Shown: positions 58,314 to 64,000 of the stretch, piece after piece
How positions within the stretch are numbered: the stretch's first letter is position 1
Layout of the letters: each line of letters starts with the position of its first letter
DNA from: Choanephora cucurbitarum
Taxonomy: Eukaryota > Mucoromycota > Mucoromycetes > Mucorales > Choanephoraceae
Length of the DNA: 64,000 bases
Direction of reading: 5' to 3'
Assembly: GCA_025331435.1 (NCBI GenBank)
Contig: JAIWNI010000076.1
Location: forward strand, 1 to 64,000
Position numbers and translations under genes: made by a program
Notes under the pieces: generated by a model
Seen by the model: the letters and a program-made list of their open reading frames with translations, nothing else
The model's database searches: none
What the model was told of the DNA's origin: nothing

Positions 58314-60448
58314 TTATCTATGTTGTCTAATAAAATTAGCGTTAGAGCCTGAGCTCATGGAATCTTGCAAGATCCTGTTGATGTTGGCTGCGTTTTCAGC
58401 AAGCTGTACAAGCTGCTCATCAGTAAGTTGGATTCTGTTGTGTTTGAACGAGTTCAAAGTTGCTTGCAAGTTGTTGATAATGCTCAGTACAGGATTTGCG
58501 TTTGTAGCAGACGCGTTCGTCTCAGATGTTTGTTCTTGAACAAGTCTTGCCAGCAAAAGCGCACTTTGATCAAACGATACTATATTTGTTCAATTTAGTA
58601 GGTAAATATATGCTTTTACGTTTTGCTTAAGTCCCCTCTAATGTTTGCGAACTAACCTTCATATACAGCAATGTTATTGTACTTTCTCTTGAGCAAATAC
58701 ATGTGCTTGCAGGCAATGACGTTCCATTTGAAATCAGCACAAGAGCAAGGCTTCATCTTTCCGTTTGCAACTTCTACATCATACACAAAGGAATCGTCAC
58801 TGAAAGACTTGACTTTGTAGGTGTTGCTTTCAGTTTCCTCAATTATCATGCTAATGATTGCCTCATTGATGTTGTCTGCTGCAATCTCTCGCTTTCTTCT
58901 TCTTCTTTCTTTGTGTCCCATTCGACCAATGTTCAAGCTGATTCTGCCAACATTGCTGATATAGTCAGGTTCTACATCATTTACAAGAATGTAAATCAGC
59001 CTGTCAACTCTCCTGTTCTTCTTTCTTCCCAAATACGTCGTCTTCAGCTGATTGTGCCAATTTTCGATGTAGTTGTTGGTTTCCATGTGAGTGAAAACCT
59101 GGGGCTGAAATGCAGCAGACCAATGCACGAGCTTTTCGCGATTCAAATATGTTCGCTCCATATATACCAAGAAAGCTGTATGTTGACTAAACTTCATATT
59201 GAAGCTCACCATCTTCAGAAGAAAAGTTTCTTGGTCTTTTTCCCACATCATGGCCTTCAAATCTGCCTTGTGTGTTTGACTGTTCAAGGCAGATGATTCA
59301 AGCTTGACCAGTTCTCTGATCTTCCCCATCCAGGCACGGCTTACATGAAAGAGACACCACTGAACAGTTGCTTCAGGATAGACCCTTGTGATTGCAGCAT
59401 GTTCAGTGGGACTAACGTCGATGGTTATCTTGGTCAAAGTGGTTAATCCAATGATGTTCTTTAAGAACAAGAGAAAGTTGGCTACTGGTTCCATGGAATG
59501 ATCTTCTGTAAACATGTATGCCACAGGGCAGCCTGTTCCTGTTACTGGATGGCGAATTACAACTGTATACATAATTGCTCTTTGGATATGCGAGATACGA
59601 TGGGTAGCATCCAAACAAATCATCTGGCAATTCAACAAAAGTCGCTTTTGCCAAGGAGAAGAAACGTCAAAGGTGAAATTGTTATCATAATCATTACTCA
59701 CAAAAGTTGAGTAACCCTTTTCTTCCAAATCTTTAAACCAGAGTTTGACTGACTCTTTCTCGTTTGATGACTTCATGTAGAATGTCTCTTGAATCTTTTT
59801 ATAGAGATTATGAATCTCTCCTTGGTGAACAACCTGATCTCTATGGTAAATTAGGCTGTCGTTGCTTGGTCCGTCTGTCAAGAATTTAGGGATAAATTTT
59901 CTGAAATCTTTTTGGATGGCAATGCGGCAACCTCTCTTGCTATAAACCTCACGAAGTCTTTCACTGATTATAGCTTTTCTTTCGTTAGAGAGAGGAAGAC
60001 ACTTCAAGTCATTCATACCACCGACATCGTGATTATGAGTACCAATATGCACTATCTCTACGTTTTCGAGATCGCGCTTGAAGCAGACTACTTTAAGTTT
60101 GTCTTTACAGTCTGTCTTCTTGCTCGCTTTCTGAAGGTCACAAGCCTTTCCGCCAGAGCCTCCCTTGGTACGAGAGCCTTCTGCAACTCTATCACGGTAT
60201 GTGCCTGATCGATGGCACTTGTACTCCGTATATCGCACGTATTCAACAACTCTCTTTCTACGCTTAACAGGTGAAACTGTCTCTTCTCCTTCGTTGTTGG
60301 ACTCTTTTTCTTGGACGTAACGTGGGCTAATCCAAGAAATACCGTGCTTAACCAAGCTGTCTTCTACATGTTTCCACTCAGAGGTAGGTATATTGATTCT
60401 GTCAGGAATTGCAGAGTAAGTGTGTATATCTATTTTTTCAATTGAAAG
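58314..60448 (-). CDS. MULE/FAR1-type transposase with SWIM zinc finger
   Basis: Exon 58657 upward to about 60433 and exon 58579-58314, joined by a 77-bp intron; from the L codon at 60355 the product is 654 aa. The frame stays open upstream to 60448 with plausible protein (SAIPDRINIPTSEWKHVEDS) but without an ATG, so a first exon is unseen; an acceptor AATAG at 60434 is possible. Seen: a FAR1/WRKY-like Cys-His region ending THNHDVG; MULE DDE core with the first Asp in CLDATHRI (59611-59609), the second in KITIDVSP (59419-59417), CLFHVSRAW, and the Glu in NNYIENWHNQLK (59065-59063); a SWIM finger CSCADFKWNVIACKHMYLL; and a helical tail. Cuts and pastes DNA between its inverted repeats, or is a domesticated regulator as in plant FAR1. 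No stops: possibly functional. Confidence 0.85.
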
Positions 60449-60737
60449 TTAATAAAATCTCAGCCAAGAGGACTTATGTTAAGTCCGTTGTCGGGCGTTT
60501 TCTTTCTAATGTGACTTTTTGTTGGTTTCTTTCCCCTTTTTCACCTTTTCAAGCTTGAGACACCTATTAGTATCATTTTCTACTACCTAATTCAAAATGA
60601 AGGTGCCAGAAATACGTAGAAAATAAACAAGGACCAATGGTAGCATTTACTGATTAAAATCTTCTCTTCTTGAAAAATATGCTTTGACCCAAAAATTTGA
60701 CGAGTTGAACATGGATGATGCAGCCCACAAGATGTCA

Positions 60738-61082
60738 ATTTCAGCCTTTGTTCTAAACGATTTACTAATACTGTGCATTTACAGCTCGCCTAGATTACGC
60801 TAAATAAAAGCATTAGATGAAATTGAAAAGCTTCTAAACATTGGCTTAAACCACAAGATCATTGCTGGAGATTTTGACTCTCATTTTGATGAACAAAATC
60901 CTCACATCCATTTTATTAAGTCGTTGTGGGCTAATACATGGTCTGAAAATTTTTGAATAGCAGGACAGAAAATTAGTCATTTGCTTGCAACATATTCATT
61001 GATATATCTAGTAATGCTAATGGGAGATATATCTCATTCAATAGCTATCATGATCCTTTGTTCATGCAGTTTGATATTTAAT
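60738..61082 (+). pseudogene. LINE endonuclease (EEP) relic
   Basis: The plus frame reads ISAFVLNDLLILCIYSSPRLR, stop, then LLNIGLNHKIIAGDFDSHFDE, the GDFN-S-H-type block of LINE EEP endonucleases, and after a second stop ISSNANGRYISFNSYHDPLF, matching the end of the domain (S-HDP). Not closely related to the intact LINE at 40 kb. Dead and truncated. Confidence 0.55.
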
Positions 61083-61096
61083 AAAGTCTAACCATA

Positions 61097-61136
61097 CAAA
61101 AAGCAGTCAAAAAAGCAGTCAAAAAAGCAGTCAAAA
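61097..61136 (+). repeat. short tandem repeat
   Basis: Three copies of a 12-13 bp unit AAAAGCAGTCAA in a row. Confidence 0.8.
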
Positions 61137-61204
61137 ACGAGAAATGAGAGGGAAAATGTAGAAAGGGATATTATATATATAATTTGTTTTTACTTTTCAT
61201 TTTT

Positions 61205-61299
61205 TGTCACAACATTTAAGTCACCGAAATTTGTCCCATCTCTTGCCCCTTTAGGAAGGTGTTTTTGGGACAAATTTCGGTGACTTAAATGTTGTGACA
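61205..61299. repeat. 95-bp hairpin with 34-bp perfect arms
   Basis: Arm 61205-61238 (begins TGTCACAACATTTAAGTCAC) and arm 61266-61299 are exact inverse copies over 34 bp, with a 27-base loop. A related TGTCACAATATTT occurs downstream near 61417 in direct orientation. Minimal inverted-repeat transposon or hairpin-RNA source; no clear duplication of flanking bases. Confidence 0.75.
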
Positions 61300-61432
61300 G
61301 ATTTTGAAAAACGAAAGTAATAGGGCTTCTCCTACTGAGAAAACGCCCTAAAAAATATGTCCCTTTTTTGATACCCAATTTCTCTTGTGGTGATACAGGG
61401 CTTGCTATTACTCTTGTCACAATATTTTTCAC

Positions 61433-62786
61433 TTCCTAAGGCTTATTTACTACTCCGTATAAAACGCCAAAAAGATAAGGGCGAGTTCTTAGTTTGATTT
61501 CCCTTATTAGCACTTGTTCTTAGCCTATTACGATTACTTCTCTCAATTCGATTGCTTGGCTAGTGTAAGGTTTCCTCCAAGGGTGTTTGCCCTTGGAACA
61601 GTCCTACCGGTAGTTAATCTGAAGGATAGTAACGATGACTACTTACAACACCTCTATCTCGACTGCAATTCAATTCAATTCGATTCAAATATATCATGTT
61701 TTTTTTATTTAAAACCATGATGTGTTTATCGAGTTCGTTAAATTTACATTAAGCACCATACTATTTCTAGCTTGTGAAGTCTAAATTTTATTCTTTAGGA
61801 TAAATCTTGGTCTCTAACCCTTCTCTTATTTACGCCAAAGACCTTCAGCAAGCAAAAAATAAAATGCAGTCTTCTAACTTGAAGAGAAAGTTAGATAAAG
61901 TGTGTTAATACGTTATCCTTTTGTTACTGCCTATCAAACTGGCACGGTAAAATGCCAAACGAACCTTTCCAAGAGGAAGCACTTTATGATGTATGCAGCT
62001 GTTGCAAAGGCCTTATCTGAAAAACAGTGAATCACTTCCTGTAGATAGCTTGTTTGGGCATCTTAAAGAAGTTTCAAAGTAAAGAAAAGGTGTCGCTCTA
62101 GCGTTGTCTTTTTTTCATAAAGATATAAAACAGATGGCAATCACCAAATGCGCAAAGCGCAATAGAGCCATACCATAGATCAACTGGCCAACCTAGACTT
62201 TCTAGAACACGATAGGCAATGCTTTCATGTGCACCTCAGATTATAGCAATAACAACGACAACAAAAAGGAGTCGAAACTTCACCACCAGAGGTGGTTTGT
62301 AAATTGAATATAAAGTGAAGTCAGATCCGGCAGAAAGTTCTTGGAGGAAGTAGGATTGTCTATTCGATTGGAGACGACAAGAGCAAATTGGAGAATCCTA
62401 CTCACTACTACCTCTCTATGTGGGCGAAACAGAAGATAAGGATGAACAGTGTATGTGCTTAATCACCGAATGCTCAATTGGTTTGTTCTCTCTTCGATGT
62501 CAAGAAAAGCTGAAACTGACAAACTGGTATGCTTGTGAAGCCAATGATCTTCAGATAATTCTATAAAGAACCGATGATTTGACAGATGTAGCAGCAGCGG
62601 TACAGGCAATCCATCTAAGGCAAATTGAATGTCAAAGTAATTAAAGGTTTTGTACAACAGATGGGCAACCAAAGTGGGATGAATCCCTGCTTGAGAACAG
62701 TGCTCAGTTGAGTAGAAGAAAAACAGTTGTAGCGTGTCCATGTTGCTTTAAGTGGCAAAATGATGTAGATATATATGTTGGAAGTT
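61433..62786. other. gene-free part of the TIR unit
   Basis: No recognised coding region. The minus ORFs at 62463-62899 partly overlap the inverted-repeat element and show no family features. Confidence 0.4.
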
Positions 62787-62939
62787 TCACCCCAAAATTT
62801 AACTGCAATTGATAGCCATTCTACAAGAAATAGAGTTGAATGAACGGCTTGATATCTCTTTTTCTTCCTAGGCATACTACGGCATCCTAATTCATTCAAT
62901 TGTAGAATGGCTATCAGTTACAGTTAAATTTTGAGGTGA
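62787..62939. mobile_element. 153-bp MITE-like inverted repeat
   Basis: Arms 62787-62826 (TCACCCCAAAATTTAACTGC...) and 62900-62939 are inverse copies, 37 of 40 positions; a further TTGAATGAA is shared just inside, offset by a small insertion. Non-coding interior. No target duplication recognised. Confidence 0.7.
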
Positions 62940-63388
62940 TATATCTCTCGTAACAACTTTTACGTGTGTGATGTGCTAGTAATGGTCAGGCGAGCGAAAA
63001 AAAGATGATTAAGATGACAGTTATAGAGTTAGACTGACATCACAAATAAAGAAGACTATGTACATACTACATAGTTTTATTTTGTATTCTAACTGTCTAA
63101 AAGGCAAATACGATATAACTACATCCTTTGTCTTCGTTTCGCAAATTTAACCATTCTCATATTAAAATTTGGCACTTGAAATATTTTTGAATCAAGGTAT
63201 CAGTGTAAGCTCTTTTTACTCTTCTTTTACGACATATCCTTATAGAAAAAATAAACAAGATTCAAGCAAGCTCCTAGAAATAGAATAAAGACAGATGAAA
63301 GGATATAATTATACTGATTTAGAACAAGAACTTGATACAGCAGATAGGAATCTTTTTGTTCAACTTGTTACCGTATCGATGTTGTAAA

Positions 63389-63447
63389 GCTGCTATTTAA
63401 TGTTCGCAGTGCGCTGTTCGGGAATTCCTTATACGCTCATTGACATT
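63389..63447 (-). repeat. solo arm of the 55.5-kb MITE family
   Basis: 59 bp, inverse to 55463-55521 with about 8 mismatches and parallel to 55653-55711. It lies near the right end of the unit, mirroring the left side. Confidence 0.75.
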
Positions 63448-63771
63448 TTGAATATTGAATTGACTGGGTCTGAGTTACCCAAAATCATAAGCAATAGAAA
63501 ACCATAAAAAATAGCAGATGGTATCAAAAGACAGATTAGTTAGAAAACTATTATTTCACCATTTTTATCTCTGTTAAAAACATCAATTGATTGTTGTAAA
63601 AAACCAACTTATCCAAAAACCTCTAAATGCATACACCAGAAGCGCTTAATTGTATAAAAATCGAGTACTAAATAAAGTTTAAAGCTGTCACATAAAAAGA
63701 CAAAAAGTAAATAGATTTCAATCAGGCAAATTCAATATTTTCTTCTACGCTTACTGATTTTTTTATTTTAC

Positions 63772-63801
63772 GCCGCTATTTGTGACCGTACGCACTGTAT
63801 A
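63772..63801 (-). repeat. right terminal inverted repeat
   Basis: Ends GACCGTACGCACTGTATA; inverse of 55384-55413. Confidence 0.75.
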
Positions 63802-64000
63802 TCATTCTCCCTATTTCAACTTCAGGCAGTTGTACTCTTCTTTACCCTTTCCATTCGCTGTTTTATGTTTTGAAAATATAAATAAGGGGAATCAAAGCAT
63901 ACAAAATGACTACATTACAGGTCTACGCGCATAGATTGGGTGACTCAAATTTGGGTAACCTCTGACGCGATTCTTCCTCATGTATCTCTCTAACTGATTG

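Larger units (their letters stand above)
55384..63801. mobile_element. 8.4-kb unit bounded by terminal inverted repeats, with MULE-type transposase
   Basis: Left end 55384-55413 begins TATACAGTGCGTACGGTC; the right end 63772-63801 is its inverse (ends GACCGTACGCACTGTATA). The 30-bp ends differ at about four positions. Both ends are flanked by the palindromic TATA, compatible with a TA/TATA duplication but not proof of one. Inside are a transposase gene (58.3-60.4 kb, minus), a broken PD-(D/E)XK-like gene (56.8-58.0 kb, minus), subterminal repeats and smaller nested elements. Whether the ends belong to the transposase gene or to an older nested transposon is inference. Confidence 0.55.

Noticed and set aside
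58703..59296. 197-codon plus-strand ORF
   Set aside because: Antisense of the transposase gene; no motif or splice context of its own.
61097..61136. CRISPR-like repeat array
   Set aside because: Three contiguous 12-13 bp units without spacers; a simple tandem repeat. No CRISPR array or cas gene is present, as expected for a eukaryote.

Overview
The window is nuclear DNA of a filamentous fungus. I infer an early-diverging (Mucoromycota, probably Mucorales-like) genome from three things: AT-rich intergenic DNA, many short introns of about 45-70 bp with GTAAGT-type donors and TAG/CAG acceptors, and the gene set (multi-intron GPI-type chitin deacetylase, pentafunctional AROM, DGAT2, Adp1-like ABCG transporter). 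No host species is claimed. Gene models below were spliced by eye; for most of them the exon lengths sum to a multiple of three and every phase closes.

Layout. 0-9.3 kb: a gene running off the left edge, an undecipherable remnant, an Adp1-like EGF/ABCG transporter (+), a DGAT2-type acyltransferase (-, tail to tail with it), then two decayed pieces of MULE/FAR1-type transposase genes. 12.4-17.2 kb: chitin deacetylase (+), the RNA polymerase I subunit RPA43 (+), and a secreted LysM protein with a very basic repetitive tail (-). 17.2-29.4 kb: mostly gene-free, with tRNA-Ser(UGA) and a wrecked Ty3/gypsy element whose integrase lies on the strand opposite to its gag-protease-RT. 29.4-39.3 kb: AROM (+) with Gcn4-like sites upstream, an uncharacterised Pro/Gln-rich coiled-coil protein (+), a small coiled-coil protein (+), and seryl-tRNA synthetase (-). 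40.1-45.5 kb: an apparently intact LINE retrotransposon (two ORFs, poly-A, 13-bp target-site duplication). 45.5-49.6 kb: transposon debris, an initiator tRNA-Met, and a 95-bp hairpin element with CACTG ends. 49.6-54.4 kb: a mitochondrial-looking iron-sulfur L-serine dehydratase (-) and a HINT-type HIT protein (-). 55.4-63.8 kb: a unit bounded by terminal inverted repeats that holds a nearly intact MULE-type transposase, a broken PD-(D/E)XK-nuclease-like gene, a LINE endonuclease relic and several small inverted-repeat elements.

How the parts work together: the housekeeping genes (AROM for aromatic amino acids, serine dehydratase, SerRS, RPA43, HINT, DGAT2) are not an operon or an obvious cluster; they sit as islands between layers of mobile DNA. 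The most interesting part is the 55.4-63.8 kb unit, which may be a large fungal DNA transposon pairing a DDE transposase with a nuclease-fold protein. The intact LINE and the LysM protein with a histone-H1-like tail come next.
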